From positions 499,927 to 563,926 of the forward strand of contig CAJODL010000001.1 of assembly GCA_905233165.1 (NCBI GenBank): a stretch of DNA of 64,000 nt, given 5' to 3'. Source of the DNA: an uncultured Prevotella sp. GTDB taxonomy: Bacteria > Bacteroidota > Bacteroidia > Bacteroidales > Bacteroidaceae. Shown here in pieces: positions 6,269-15,715 of this stretch. Within the stretch, counting starts at the first letter, position 1. The number at the start of each line of letters is the position of its first letter. Position numbers and translations under genes: made by a program. The notes beneath the pieces are model-generated. The model was not told the DNA's origin and searched no databases. It worked only from the letters and a program-made list of their open reading frames with translations.

Positions 6269-9200
6269 TTATACATTAAAATATTTTGTTGGGGTGTTTG
6301 CAAATAATAATCCGCAGATTGTTTCGCCCGGGATAATCATATTTGTTTCTGTCAGGGAGAGGAAATCTACTCCGAGCAAATCGAAGACATCGCGTTTCAG
6401 TGCGTGGTCAGGGCATGCTCCATATCCGAACGCCATCCTGATGTGGCTTGTGCCCCATCCGATACGCTTTTCCAGATATTCTGCCAATGCCTCTGTCAGG
6501 CGGTCGCAAAGCAACTTCGCTATCGTGGCACGATATTCATCGTTGTTGCTGCGATAGTGCTCCTGCAGTTCCTTCAGACCAATTCCTGCACTTACTACGA
6601 ATGGACAAATGAAATCATTACCCTCTTCTTTGCGCAGTATGTAGTCGGCAAGACACTTGCTCTCGCCTTCTGCATTTTTGCTGCGTGGCATAGGAAGGAT
6701 GTGACCGTTTATCACGATTTCATCGTATGGAGTGCTGTAAGCCGGCATTATCTGTGCCTTTGCTATGAGGCGGACGGTATTCTGCACCTCTATCTCGCGG
6801 AGCATCTGTTCTGCATCAGCCTTGAGCTGCTGGCCGTCACTCTCGGTGCGGGTATTGCCCTTCAGGCCCCAGGCTTGGAAGAACATATTCCAATTGATAT
6901 ATTGCCTTACCTTTGCTAAGGAAACCTCTTCATAGAATGGACGCATCGCTTCCTGGGACGGTATGGCTACTTCTGTAACCTTCTTTATATGACGCCGCTG
7001 ACGTGCTTCGGCAAGAGAGAAACTCTGTGGTGCCTTCTCCTGCTGGGCAGCGGTATATTCTTGCCTTAGCTGTTCCTGTTGCGCCTTTACGTCTGCTATA
7101 TAGTCAGCACTATTCTCTCCTAACAGATGTCGTATGATGTTGGCATTTTCCGCTGCTGATGGGGAATGGATAACAATGCAATCCTCATATTCGGGTGCCA
7201 TCTTTACTGCTGTATGCACATCGCTGGTGGTAGCACCGCCTACGATAACAGGGATTCTCATTCCTCTACGATGGAGTTCCTGCAGCACCTTTATCATCTC
7301 GTCAAGGGACGGCGTGATAAGGCCTGACAGACAGATAACAGGGGAGTGCTCCTGTGCTGCTGTATCAACGATAGTATTTGTCTCTACCATTACGCCAAGG
7401 TCGTGAACCTTGAAGCCGTTGCACTGCAATACGACAGCAGAGATATTCTTGCCGATGTCGTGAACATCACCCCTTACTGTTGCAAAAACAATAGGGGCAG
7501 CAGAATAGGAACTCTTAGTATCTTCGTTGTCTGCCTCTGCACTTTCCTGTGCCATATATGGCTCCAATACTGCAACGGCCTTCTTCATCACCCTTGCAGA
7601 CTTCACCACCTGAGGCAGGAACATCTTTCCTTCGCCAAACAGACGACCGACCTCCTCCATTGCTGGCATGAGGTATGTGTCGATAACAGCCAGGGGTGCT
7701 GACACTTCTTTCAGCGCCTGAGTTGTTAATTCCTCGATTTCATCGGTAATGCCCTTCAGAAAAGCTCGTGAGATACGTGAGTGTAGGTCGCCACCCTCTT
7801 GTGACGCTGCAGCGGTTTCTTTTGCAGAAGATGATGCTTCAGGCTTATGGCTTTCAGCGTATGCCATCAATCTGTCACCGGCTGTTTCATCCCGGTTGAG
7901 AATTACATCTTCCACAATTTTTCGCAAATCCTCTGGAATCTCCGAATAGATTGTTGTCATTGCAGGGTTTACGATACTCATATCAAGTCCTGCCTGCATA
8001 GCATGATAGAGGAAGACGGAATGCATCGCCTGCCTTATGACATTGTTGCCCCTGAAGGAGAATGAAAGGTTGGAAATACCTCCAGACAGATGCACCTCAG
8101 GCATCTCTTGACGTATCGTCCGGCAGGCCTCAATAAAGGCACGGGCATAATCGTTGTGCTCAGGCATACCGGTTGCTACGGCAAGCACATTTGGGTCGAA
8201 GATGATATCTTGTGTAGGGAAACCGATATCCTTCAGTAATGCGTATGCTCTGCGTGCCACGGAAACTTTTCTCTCGTAGGAGTCTGCCTGCCCTTGCTCG
8301 TCGAATAACATTACGACAGTAGCGGCTCCCATGGATTGTATGTGGCGGGCTTTTTTCAAAAACGGTTCTTCACCTTCTTTTAAAGATATACTGTTGACGA
8401 TGCTCTTACCCTGCACATTCTCCAGGCCAGCTTTGATTATCTCCCACTTCGAAGAGTCAATCATTATCGGCACTTTTGCTATTTCGGGTTCTGCCGCAAT
8501 GAGGCGTAGGAATGTAGTCATTACTTCTACACCTTCTATCATGCCGTCATCCATGCAGATATCTATTACCTGTGCTCCATTCTCCACCTGCTGACGGGCA
8601 ATGGAGAGGGCTGCTTCGTAGTCCTTGGCTGCTATCAGCTTCTTGAATTTCGCAGAACCGGCAACATTTGTTCTCTCACCTACATTTATAAAGGTATTAT
8701 CGAGTTGCAGGGGCTCCAGGCCGCTTAGGATAGTTGACAGTTGACAGTTGATAGTTGATAGTTGACAAGTGACAGTTGAGAGGTGAGAGGTGGGGGTGTA
8801 TTGTCTGACAACCTCTTTCAACGCCCTGATGTGGTCAGGTGTCGTTCCGCAGCAGCCTCCGAATATGTTTATTCGCAAACCGTCTTCGAGGGCTTGCCTG
8901 GCATTTTCTGCAAATGTTTCAGGCGTTTCGTCATATTCTCCCATTACATTCGGGAGTCCGGCATTTGGGTGTACTGAGATGTTGTAAGGAACAATCTCAT
9001 TGAGGCGTTTGATGTATGGAAGGAGTTGCTTTGCTCCAAATCCGCAGTTCAAACCTACTGAAAACAGAATGCTGCTCTGTGTCTCGGGACGAGAGGGTAG
9101 GGCAGTACCTCCGATAGAAGCCACAAATGCTTCTAAGGTCTGACCGCTTAATGTTCTTCCGGAATTGTCGCTGAGGGTAACACTAACCATCACTGGCATC

Positions 9201-9742
9201 ACGATACCCATCTCCTTGCAGACATCTTCTATTGCCTTCATGGCACATTTGCAGTTGAGGGTATCGAAGACAGTTTCTACGAGCAGGAGGTCTGCTCCTC
9301 CGTCGATAAGTCCTCGCACCTGGTCGCAATAGGTATCGTGCATCTCTTGGAATGATACCTCACGCGATTCGGGGGTGTTGACATCTGTGGACATAGAAAG
9401 AGTCTTGCTCGTAGGACCGATGCTTCCTGCAACGAGCACAGTATCTCCTGCAGCCTCGCGTGCTATCTCAGCTGCTCTCTTGCTAATATCGTAAACCTTA
9501 TCTTCCAGACCATATTCCGTCAATGAAAAGCGGTTGCAGTTAAAGGAGTTTGTTTCTATTATATCCGCTCCTGCTGCAATGTAGTCAAGGTGCATCTGTC
9601 TTACAAGTTGTGGATTTGTAAGACATAGCGCATCATTGCAGCCGCTGCTCCCGTGCTGTTGAAGATATGTTCCGGTTGCGCCATCCAAAATGAGCACTCG
9701 CTCATTGATTTGTGTTTGTATTTCTGATATACTCTTTCTCAT
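6269..9742 (-). CDS. metH: Cobalamin-dependent methionine synthase
   Basis: Methylates homocysteine to methionine with methylcobalamin, taking the methyl group from methyl-THF. Domains in order across 1157 aa: homocysteine-binding barrel (about 1-315) with zinc ligands in NCGFG and GGCCGT; pterin-binding barrel (about 345-610) opening with [14 protein letters not shown]12 cap (about 660-740); B12-binding Rossmann domain with DVHDIG (His near 761); and C-terminal reactivation domain (about 900-1157) with RPFYEEV. A 21-residue Ser/Thr/Cys/Leu-rich segment between the first two barrels (about 317-337) is encoded by nine exact-phase heptamers and is absent from family members I know. No cobalamin riboswitch was recognised in the 58 bp between ddl and metH. 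Confidence 0.96.
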   Translation of the reverse strand: MRKSISEIQTQINERVLILDGATGTYLQQHGSSGCNDALCLTNPQLVRQMHLDYIAAGADIIETNSFNCNRFSLTEYGLEDKVYDISKRAAEIAREAAGDTVLVAGSIGPTSKTLSMSTDVNTPESREVSFQEMHDTYCDQVRGLIDGGADLLLVETVFDTLNCKCAMKAIEDVCKEMGIVMPVMVSVTLSDNSGRTLSGQTLEAFVASIGGTALPSRPETQSSILFSVGLNCGFGAKQLLPYIKRLNEIVPYNISVHPNAGLPNVMGEYDETPETFAENARQALEDGLRINIFGGCCGTTPDHIRALKEVVRQYTPTSHLSTVTCQLSTINCQLSTILSGLEPLQLDNTFINVGERTNVAGSAKFKKLIAAKDYEAALSIARQQVENGAQVIDICMDDGMIEGVEVMTTFLRLIAAEPEIAKVPIMIDSSKWEIIKAGLENVQGKSIVNSISLKEGEEPFLKKARHIQSMGAATVVMLFDEQGQADSYERKVSVARRAYALLKDIGFPTQDIIFDPNVLAVATGMPEHNDYARAFIEACRTIRQEMPEVHLSGGISNLSFSFRGNNVIRQAMHSVFLYHAMQAGLDMSIVNPAMTTIYSEIPEDLRKIVEDVILNRDETAGDRLMAYAESHKPEASSSAKETAAASQEGGDLHSRISRAFLKGITDEIEELTTQALKEVSAPLAVIDTYLMPAMEEVGRLFGEGKMFLPQVVKSARVMKKAVAVLEPYMAQESAEADNEDTKSSYSAAPIVFATVRGDVHDIGKNISAVVLQCNGFKVHDLGVMVETNTIVDTAAQEHSPVICLSGLITPSLDEMIKVLQELHRRGMRIPVIVGGATTSDVHTAVKMAPEYEDCIVIHSPSAAENANIIRHLLGENSADYIADVKAQQEQLRQEYTAAQQEKAPQSFSLAEARQRRHIKKVTEVAIPSQEAMRPFYEEVSLAKVRQYINWNMFFQAWGLKGNTRTESDGQQLKADAEQMLREIEVQNTVRLIAKAQIMPAYSTPYDEIVINGHILPMPRSKNAEGESKCLADYILRKEEGNDFICPFVVSAGIGLKELQEHYRSNNDEYRATIAKLLCDRLTEALAEYLEKRIGWGTSHIRMAFGYGACPDHALKRDVFDLLGVDFLSLTETNMIIPGETICGLLFANTPTKYFNV
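8732..8794. repeat. Nine-unit period-7 array inside metH
   Basis: Plus-strand units are AGTTGAC x2, AGTTGAT x2, AGTTGAC, AAGTGAC, AGTTGAG, AGGTGAG, AGGTGGG: nine heptamers totalling 63 bp, in frame with metH on the minus strand. Sequence drifts gradually from one unit to the next. Confidence 0.9.
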
Positions 9743-9800
9743 ATCTTGCCTAAGGAAGAGATTTTGTGTGTTGGGGGTGGAAAATGGGCTATGTTATGTT

Positions 9801-10799
9801 TTAGGAAAACTGATTTTCAACGATTTCCTTCAATACCTCTCCTATATCCAACCCAGCAGCACGCACCTGCTGTGGTATGAAGGATGTCTGGGTCATACCA
9901 GGTGTGGTGTTTATCTCCAGCATCCTGATTTTTGCCTCTGCCGGTGTGTGTGGGTTCTTGATGATATAGTCGATACGTATAATGCCGTTGGCATGCAGGA
10001 TGTCGTATATAGCAGATGTTATTTTTGCTACACGCTCAGCCACCTCTGGTGCCATACGGGCAGGAGTGATTTCCTGAACCTGACCGTTATACTTTGCATC
10101 ATAGTCGAAGAATTCATTCTCGCTGACAACCTCTGTAGCAGGGAATACAACACTCTTCTGCTTTGTTTTGTAAACGCCCTGTGATATCTCCATACCCTCA
10201 AGGAATCCCTCAATCATAACGACATCACTCTGGCCGAATGACAACTCTAACGCCTTTGGCATATCGGCAAACGATTTTACCTTGCTGACTCCAAAAGAAG
10301 AACCGTCGGCAGCAGGCTTTACGAAACAAGGGTAACCAACTGTTTCCTTGATGCGTTCATCGGTGACAGCGCTCTCTTCGCCTTTGCGTACCAAGATGCT
10401 GTCGGCAACAGATACTCCAAACCCTTTCAGGTAGTTGTTGAGAACAAACTTATCGAAGGTAAGAGCCTCTACGAGTACACCACTGGTGCTGTATGGCAGG
10501 CCGATAAGATCCAGATATCCTTGCAGCTGACCATTCTCGCCTGGAGTACCATGAATAGTGATATAGGCATAATCAAATGTCACCTTTTTGCCATTCTCCA
10601 TGAATGAGAAATCATTCTTGTCAATAGGCGCCTGTGTGCCATCAGACAGTTTCACATGCCAGTCACCTTTCTTGAGGTCAACGATATAGAGGTTGTAGTC
10701 ACCCTCATGGAAGAAGGAGTATATACCTGCTCCTGAACGCAGAGAAACATCATGCTCTGATGAGTCTCCACCACATATTATTGCTATAGTTCTTTTCAT
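9801..10799 (-). CDS. ddl: D-alanine--D-alanine ligase
   Basis: ATP-grasp enzyme that makes the D-Ala-D-Ala dipeptide for peptidoglycan. The 332-aa protein starts MKRTIAIICGGDSSEHDVSL (the family's N-terminal loop) and contains KPAADGSSFGVSKV, EGFLEGMEIS and the C-terminal MLEINTTPGMTQTSF. ATG 10799 is preferred: the frame stays open further upstream, but that extension would overlap the promoter at 10809-10839. metH follows on the same strand after 58 bp. Confidence 0.94.
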   Translation of the reverse strand: MKRTIAIICGGDSSEHDVSLRSGAGIYSFFHEGDYNLYIVDLKKGDWHVKLSDGTQAPIDKNDFSFMENGKKVTFDYAYITIHGTPGENGQLQGYLDLIGLPYSTSGVLVEALTFDKFVLNNYLKGFGVSVADSILVRKGEESAVTDERIKETVGYPCFVKPAADGSSFGVSKVKSFADMPKALELSFGQSDVVMIEGFLEGMEISQGVYKTKQKSVVFPATEVVSENEFFDYDAKYNGQVQEITPARMAPEVAERVAKITSAIYDILHANGIIRIDYIIKNPHTPAEAKIRMLEINTTPGMTQTSFIPQQVRAAGLDIGEVLKEIVENQFS

Positions 10800-10808
10800 A
10801 ATTGTGTG

Positions 10809-10839
10809 CAAAGGTACGATTAAGTTATGAATAATGCAA
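10809..10839 (-). promoter_or_regulatory. Promoter for ddl
   Basis: On the minus strand TTG at 10839-10837, 20-bp spacer, TACCTTTG at 10816-10809. It lies at one end of the duplicated 80-bp element and extends 2 bp beyond it. Confidence 0.7.
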
Positions 10840-10890
10840 AAAAATAAGAATTTATTTTTGTTTTTGGGCATTATCATGACGAAGTACCTT
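10811..10890. repeat. 80-bp duplicated promoter-bearing element, copy 1
   Basis: Ungapped match of 69 of 80 positions with 21732-21811. Each copy begins AAGGTAC and ends GTACCTT, a perfect 7-bp terminal inverted repeat. In copy 1 the ends also pair through internal AATAATGC and GGGCATTAT, so the whole element can fold on itself. Both copies place the same promoter to drive a minus-strand gene (ddl here). No target-site duplication is evident. Confidence 0.8.
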
Positions 10891-10951
10891 ATTTTCTTAT
10901 GTTATTTGTCATTTATGTGGTATCTTTGCAAGCGATTATTCGTGCCAAATC

Positions 10952-11698
10952 ATGAAAATATTGATATTCGATATAGATGTACAGAATTATCATTTCATAT
11001 GTAGCGTCCTTGAAGATTATGATGTCAGATATGAGGTGATAGGTCCTTTTACTACAATCGAGCAATGTCGTGATTACCTGTTGCGACACAAGGATATTGA
11101 TATCATTATTACAGATGTTATGTTAGGTAATGATTTGGTTTTTGATGTCCTGAATATCGTTCCCAATTATGTACCGATTGTCTTTGTCACCTCACATGAG
11201 GAATATGCTTTGAAGGCATTTGAGTATCACAGCTTGTCATATCTTATCAAACCCGTTGAAGAAGCAGATTTGATTAAGGCTATCTCAAAAGCTGTACGAT
11301 TACGTAAAGTATCACCATTGCTAACCCCACAAGGTAGTTGGTCAAATGGGGGAGGAGAGCATTCTCGGATTGTTGTCAAAACATTTAATGGTGAACGCAT
11401 AATCTACTTCTCTACAATAAGATACGTAGTTTCCGAGCAAAAGAATACTTACATAAAACTACTCGACGGCAATTCCTATCGTGTAGATAAAACCTTAGAC
11501 GAGATGGTAACAGAGTTGGGAGAAGAAAAATTTAAGAAGGTAAACAGAAAATTTATTGTGCCAATAGAGCAGGTTCTGGGTACCGAAAGAAGGGAAAACG
11601 GAAAGTTGCGTATTCTGTTGAAAGGTAAAAATTTTCCAGATATTATTGTCAGTCGCACACGCAAAAGAGAAATGTGCGAATGGTTAAAGATGTCGTGA
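10952..11698 (+). CDS. LytTR-family response regulator (orphan)
   Basis: Predicted transcriptional regulator of 248 aa. The receiver domain (about 1-115) has Asp55 in IIITDVMLG as phospho-acceptor and Lys100 in SYLIKPVEEADL. A C-terminal LytTR DNA-binding domain (about 140-247) includes YFSTIRYVVSEQKNTYIKLL and VNRKFIVPIEQV. A -7 box TATCTTTG lies at 10921-10928, close to the ATG. No membrane sensor kinase is adjacent. The thioesterase and ligase genes downstream on the same strand are possible targets, though they have their own -7 box. Confidence 0.88.
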   Translation: MKILIFDIDVQNYHFICSVLEDYDVRYEVIGPFTTIEQCRDYLLRHKDIDIIITDVMLGNDLVFDVLNIVPNYVPIVFVTSHEEYALKAFEYHSLSYLIKPVEEADLIKAISKAVRLRKVSPLLTPQGSWSNGGGEHSRIVVKTFNGERIIYFSTIRYVVSEQKNTYIKLLDGNSYRVDKTLDEMVTELGEEKFKKVNRKFIVPIEQVLGTERRENGKLRILLKGKNFPDIIVSRTRKREMCEWLKMS

Positions 11699-11703
11699 CA
11701 TTT

Positions 11704-11721
11704 CGTCGCTAAAAAACGACG
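11704..11721 (+). terminator. Possible weak terminator after the LytTR gene
   Basis: CGTCG (11704-11708) and CGACG (11717-11721) form a short stem around an A-rich loop six bases after the stop codon, followed by TTTCGGTATTTTT. The stem is only 5 bp. Confidence 0.35.
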
Positions 11722-11860
11722 TTTCGGTATTTTTACATCAAAATTTTATATTATAATTTTCTTTATTTCTTACTTTTGCAACCGCTAAACGATAAAAAAA
11801 TGCACAAATGCACAAAATGTGCAGATGTGAGCATTAAAACAGTTCGTGAAGGGTTACAAA

Positions 11861-12301
11861 ATGGAGAAAACAAGTGATATATTTCATCATCAGATGCCTG
11901 CGCAGCTGAGATTCTCAGATGTTGACAGGTTTGGTCATGTCAATAATTCGGTTTACTTCTCATTATTTGATATGTGCAAGACTCGCTACTTCTTTGATGT
12001 AGTGGGGAAGGACTTCTTTGAGAAAATGTCAACTGTGATTGTTCATATAGATGCGAATTTTATTTCTCCAGTATATTTTCCTGATGAAATCGTTATCCAA
12101 ACAGCTATCAGCAAGTTAGGACACAAAAGTTTTACTGTTATTCAGCGTGCCATAAATAAACGTACAGAAGATGTGAAGTGTGAATGTGAGACAGTAATGG
12201 TGATGGTGGATAATGAAGCGAAACTATCAGTTGAAATTTCAGATGACTTCAGAGCGAAGGTAATAGCATTTGAAAAAAATGAAAACCTTGCAAAACAATA
12301 A
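11861..12301 (+). CDS. Acyl-CoA thioesterase, 4HBT hot-dog family
   Basis: Predicted thioesterase of 146 aa that would hydrolyse acyl-CoA or acyl-ACP. The hot-dog active-site motif RFSDVDRFGHVNNSVYFSLF lies near residues 17-36, with the conserved Asp and the GHVNN turn. ATG 11861 is preferred over an upstream in-frame GTG at 11846. A -7 box TACTTTTG (11771-11778) precedes a leader that contains TGCACA twice and the inverted TGTGCA (11801-11823), a possible operator. The first acyl-CoA ligase starts 5 bases after the stop, so the genes form an operon. Confidence 0.82.
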   Translation: MEKTSDIFHHQMPAQLRFSDVDRFGHVNNSVYFSLFDMCKTRYFFDVVGKDFFEKMSTVIVHIDANFISPVYFPDEIVIQTAISKLGHKSFTVIQRAINKRTEDVKCECETVMVMVDNEAKLSVEISDDFRAKVIAFEKNENLAKQ

Positions 12302-12306
12302 ATAGT

Positions 12307-13962
12307 ATGTTAAACAAGTTTCTAAAAAAAGAGGAATTCTCATCTTACGAGGATTTTATGCAAGGTTTCAAGGTACAAGTGCCAGAAGACTTCAACTTCG
12401 GCTACGATGTTGTTGATGCTTGGGCAAAGGCTTTGCCAGAAAAGGAGGCGTTGCTATGGGCAAACGATAAAGGTGACGTCAAACATGTGACCTATGGTGC
12501 CTTTAAGAATATCTCTGACCAATGTGCTGCTTTCTTCCAGGGTATTGGTATTGAGAAAGGCGACCGTGTGATGCTGATTCTTAAAAGACGTGTCGAATGG
12601 TGGTATGCTATGGTTGCCCTTCATAAGATTGGCGCTGTTGCAATACCGGCTACTCACATGTTGACAGACAAAGATATAATGTATAGGTGTCATATGGCTG
12701 GTATCAGTTGCATAATATCATGTGGTGACCCTATCGTTTTGGGACATGTGCAGAAAGCTCGCAGGTTCTGCCCGATGCTACGTCATTGTATATCTATCGG
12801 TCCTCTCGTTCCTAATGGCTTTTACGATTTCTGGCGTGGATTACAGGAGGCTGCACCTTTAGAGAAAATCAAGAGAAATAAAGTAACAGACAATTTTCTT
12901 CTGTATTTTACAAGTGGTACAACAGGAGAGCCAAAGATGGTGATGCATGATTATTCCTATCCTTTGGCACATATTGTTACAGCAAAATATTGGCACAACC
13001 TTAATGATGAATCCCTTCACCTCACACTTGCTGATACAGGATGGGGCAAGGCTGCATGGGGTAAGTTCTATGGGCAGATGATTGCTGGGGCTACGGTTTT
13101 CGTTTATGATTATGAAGGACATTTCAAGCCGACAGAACTGTTGAGGGTAATGCAGGATTTCAAAATCACTTCATTCTGTGCTCCACCAACGATATACAGA
13201 TTCCTTGTGCGTGAGAATATAGAGGAATATGATTTGTCTTCACTAAAATGGTGTACTACAGCCGGTGAGCCGCTTAATCCGAGTATTTTCGAGAAGTGGC
13301 ACGACAGAACAGGCATCATAATTCGTGAAGCCTACGGCCAGACAGAAACAACAATGGTTGTTGGCACATATCCTTGGGTTACTCCAAAGCCAGGAGCAAT
13401 GGGCCTTAGAAATCCTCAATATGATATAGATGTTGTCGATGAAAAAGGCAATTCTGTAGCTCCGATGGAGCAGGGAGAACTGGTAATAAAGATGAGAGAG
13501 GAGAAACCCCTTGGACTCTTTAAGAAGTATTATCGCAATGAAGAGATGACAGAACATCGCATTGTTGACGGAAAGTATCATACAGGCGATGTTGTGTACT
13601 ATGACCAAGACGGCTATTTATGGTTCGTATCCCGTATCGACGATGTGATAAAGACTTCAGGCTATCGTGTAGGTCCTTTTGAGGTGGAGTCAGCCCTGAT
13701 GACACATCCGGCAGTTCTTGAGTGCGCTGTTACAGCTGTTCCTGACGACCTGAGAGGACAGATAGTGAAGGCTACAATAGTGCTCAACAATGAATATAAG
13801 GATAAGGCATCTGAAAATCTTGTAAAAGAGCTTCAGGCCCATGTGAAACGTGAGACAGCACCATATAAATATCCTCGCATAATAGATTTCGTTGATGAAT
13901 TGCCAAAAACAATCAGCGGAAAGGTGCAGCGAGCAGCTATAAGAAAGGAAGATTCTAAATAA
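12307..13962 (+). CDS. AMP-forming acyl-CoA synthetase (short/medium-chain type)
   Basis: Adenylate-forming ligase of 551 aa that activates a carboxylic acid to its CoA thioester through an acyl-AMP intermediate. The P-loop is YFTSGTTGEPKMVMH near residue 200, the adenylate motif REAYGQTET near 342, the hinge region GYRVGPFEVESALMTHP near 450, and the catalytic Lys lies in PKTISGKVQR near the C-terminus. The layout is closest to ACSM-type and acetyl-CoA-synthetase-like enzymes. The substrate cannot be read from sequence. It lies in an operon with a thioesterase and a second ligase. Confidence 0.85.
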   Translation: MLNKFLKKEEFSSYEDFMQGFKVQVPEDFNFGYDVVDAWAKALPEKEALLWANDKGDVKHVTYGAFKNISDQCAAFFQGIGIEKGDRVMLILKRRVEWWYAMVALHKIGAVAIPATHMLTDKDIMYRCHMAGISCIISCGDPIVLGHVQKARRFCPMLRHCISIGPLVPNGFYDFWRGLQEAAPLEKIKRNKVTDNFLLYFTSGTTGEPKMVMHDYSYPLAHIVTAKYWHNLNDESLHLTLADTGWGKAAWGKFYGQMIAGATVFVYDYEGHFKPTELLRVMQDFKITSFCAPPTIYRFLVRENIEEYDLSSLKWCTTAGEPLNPSIFEKWHDRTGIIIREAYGQTETTMVVGTYPWVTPKPGAMGLRNPQYDIDVVDEKGNSVAPMEQGELVIKMREEKPLGLFKKYYRNEEMTEHRIVDGKYHTGDVVYYDQDGYLWFVSRIDDVIKTSGYRVGPFEVESALMTHPAVLECAVTAVPDDLRGQIVKATIVLNNEYKDKASENLVKELQAHVKRETAPYKYPRIIDFVDELPKTISGKVQRAAIRKEDSK

Positions 13963-13982
13963 CAATAATAATACTAAACAAA

Positions 13983-15611
13983 ATGACAGACTTTAAACAG
14001 ATTTTCGAAAGCCATTATACATGGATTGAAGGCTATATGCGTAATGTTCGTCGTTATGCAGATCGTATTGCTATGATAGCATCCGAAACTGGTAAAGAAT
14101 GGACTTACAAACAATTAAACGAGGACACAAACCGTCTGTGTAACGCTTTACATGCCGATGGATTCAAGAAAGGCGATGTTGTAATGGTTCAGATGGTGAA
14201 CCGTCCTGAGTTTGCCTTTGCGTATGTTGCAGCACATAAGATGCATGGTGTATGTTGTCCTGTAAACTATCGCATCAGTACTGGTGAGTTGGCATACAAC
14301 ATAGATGACTCAAAGCCTCTGATTCTTATGGTTTGTGAGTCAAAACTCGAGAGTGCCCTTGCTGCTGTAAAGCAGACTCAGCATAAGCCAAAGAAGATAA
14401 TCGTAGCAAGTGATAAGGAAATAGAGGGTGCTGTACGCTATAAGGATTATGTAGCAGCAAGTAGCATCGAAGAGCCTCCATTTACATGTGAGTACAACAT
14501 ATATGACGAGACAACCCGTCTTTATACATCAGGTACTACAGGCAGACCCAAGGGTGTTGCTATAACAAGTATCAATGAGGTGTTGTCTGCTCATGATGTG
14601 ATGATTCACTTCCCGATGAGTTATAAGGACATTACGATGAATACAACTCCTTGGTTCCATCGTGGTGGTTTGCATTGTGCAGGTCCTTGTCCTACCTTCT
14701 ATGCTGGTGCTACACTTGTAATACTTGGTAAGTTCGAGGCTCGCACTGCATTGAAACTGGTACAGAAGTACAAGATAACATTCGTTGTCGGAGTACCTAC
14801 TGTTCTTGAAGAGTTGGCTGATGAGCAGGAACGTCAGGGTTATGATGTCAGTGCCTTGAAGGGCATCGTAACAATGGGTAGCCCATTGGAGCGTTCAGCT
14901 TGCATACGTTATCAGAAGGTTCTTACACCTAATATATACAATGGTTATGGCACTACAGAAACATTCTGGAACACCTTCCTGCGTCCGTTCGACCTGCCAG
15001 AGAATGCTGGTACTGCTGGAGCATCATGCGTAGATGATGACGTTCGTGTAGTAAAAGTGTATGAGGATCGTAAGGCAGAACCAGATGATTTGGTATCAAC
15101 AGATGGTACAGAGGTTGGTGAGGTTATTATCTGCTCACCTGCGAAGTCACCTTATATATATCATGACAAACCCGAGGAGACAGAAAAGAAGTATTATAAA
15201 GGTTTCATATATACTAACGACCTTGGTACATGGGACAAGAACCAGTTTGTTACTATCGTAGGTCGTAAGGATGATATGATTATCTCTTCTGGTGAGAATA
15301 TCTATCCAACAGAGGTTGAGGCTGTCCTGAATACTCATCCAAAGGTGAAGGACTGTATTGTTACCTCTGTGCCTGATAAGGTTCGTGGTCAGATGGTAAC
15401 AGCTTATATTGTTCGTGATGATAAGTCTCTGACACCAGACGAGCTGGATGCCTTCTGTAAGCAGAGCCCAGACATTGCAAACTTCAAGCGTCCTCGCTAC
15501 TATCGTTTTACAGAGTTGATACCGTTCAATGCTACTGGTAAGAAACTGCATGTAAAGATTAAGGAGATAGCAGAGGCAGACCTGAAGAATGGCTTGCTGT
15601 ATAGAGTGTAA
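13983..15611 (+). CDS. AMP-forming acyl-CoA ligase, second paralogue
   Basis: A second adenylate-forming ligase (542 aa), 20 bp after the first. It has LYTSGTTGRPKGVAITS, YNGYGTTETFWNTF, the hinge GRKDDMIISSGENIYPTEVE and a C-terminal Lys in NATGKKLHVKIKE. Its motif details resemble long-chain fatty-acid or aryl-CoA ligases more than ACSM enzymes, so the two ligases probably differ in substrate. An adjacent symporter gene is convergent, so it is not part of this operon. Confidence 0.84.
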   Translation: MTDFKQIFESHYTWIEGYMRNVRRYADRIAMIASETGKEWTYKQLNEDTNRLCNALHADGFKKGDVVMVQMVNRPEFAFAYVAAHKMHGVCCPVNYRISTGELAYNIDDSKPLILMVCESKLESALAAVKQTQHKPKKIIVASDKEIEGAVRYKDYVAASSIEEPPFTCEYNIYDETTRLYTSGTTGRPKGVAITSINEVLSAHDVMIHFPMSYKDITMNTTPWFHRGGLHCAGPCPTFYAGATLVILGKFEARTALKLVQKYKITFVVGVPTVLEELADEQERQGYDVSALKGIVTMGSPLERSACIRYQKVLTPNIYNGYGTTETFWNTFLRPFDLPENAGTAGASCVDDDVRVVKVYEDRKAEPDDLVSTDGTEVGEVIICSPAKSPYIYHDKPEETEKKYYKGFIYTNDLGTWDKNQFVTIVGRKDDMIISSGENIYPTEVEAVLNTHPKVKDCIVTSVPDKVRGQMVTAYIVRDDKSLTPDELDAFCKQSPDIANFKRPRYYRFTELIPFNATGKKLHVKIKEIAEADLKNGLLYRV

Positions 15612-15661
15612 CCCCCTCCCGACCTCCCCAAAGTGGAGGAGAAGGTTAATGCATGCATAAG

Positions 15662-15695
15662 AAATCCGGAAAGATGAACTCTTCCCGGATTTTTT
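15662..15695. terminator. Rho-independent terminator, probably bidirectional
   Basis: Stem AAATCCGG-AAAGA against TCTTCCCGGATTT, one mismatch, loop about 5 nt, followed by TTTTT. It lies between the convergent acyl-CoA ligase and symporter genes. Confidence 0.75.
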
Positions 15696-15715
15696 AATTC
15701 CTAATTCCTAATTAA
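15695..15715. repeat. Period-7 array covering the symporter stop codon
   Basis: Three heptamers TAATTCC, TAATTCC, TAATTAA. The minus-strand symporter stop codon (15712-15714) lies within the last unit. Confidence 0.7.

Noticed and set aside
6404..6919. Long plus-strand open frame (171 codons) opposite metH
   Set aside because: It is the complement of the well-supported metH activation domain; its Cys/Leu/His-rich product resembles no protein and other long antisense frames occur throughout metH.
9743..9800. Cobalamin or SAM riboswitch ahead of metH
   Set aside because: Only 58 bp separate ddl and metH and no B12-box-like or SAM-box-like conserved words are present.
10811..10890. Insertion sequence
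   Set aside because: 80 bp, no transposase, no evident target duplication; recorded as a repeat instead.
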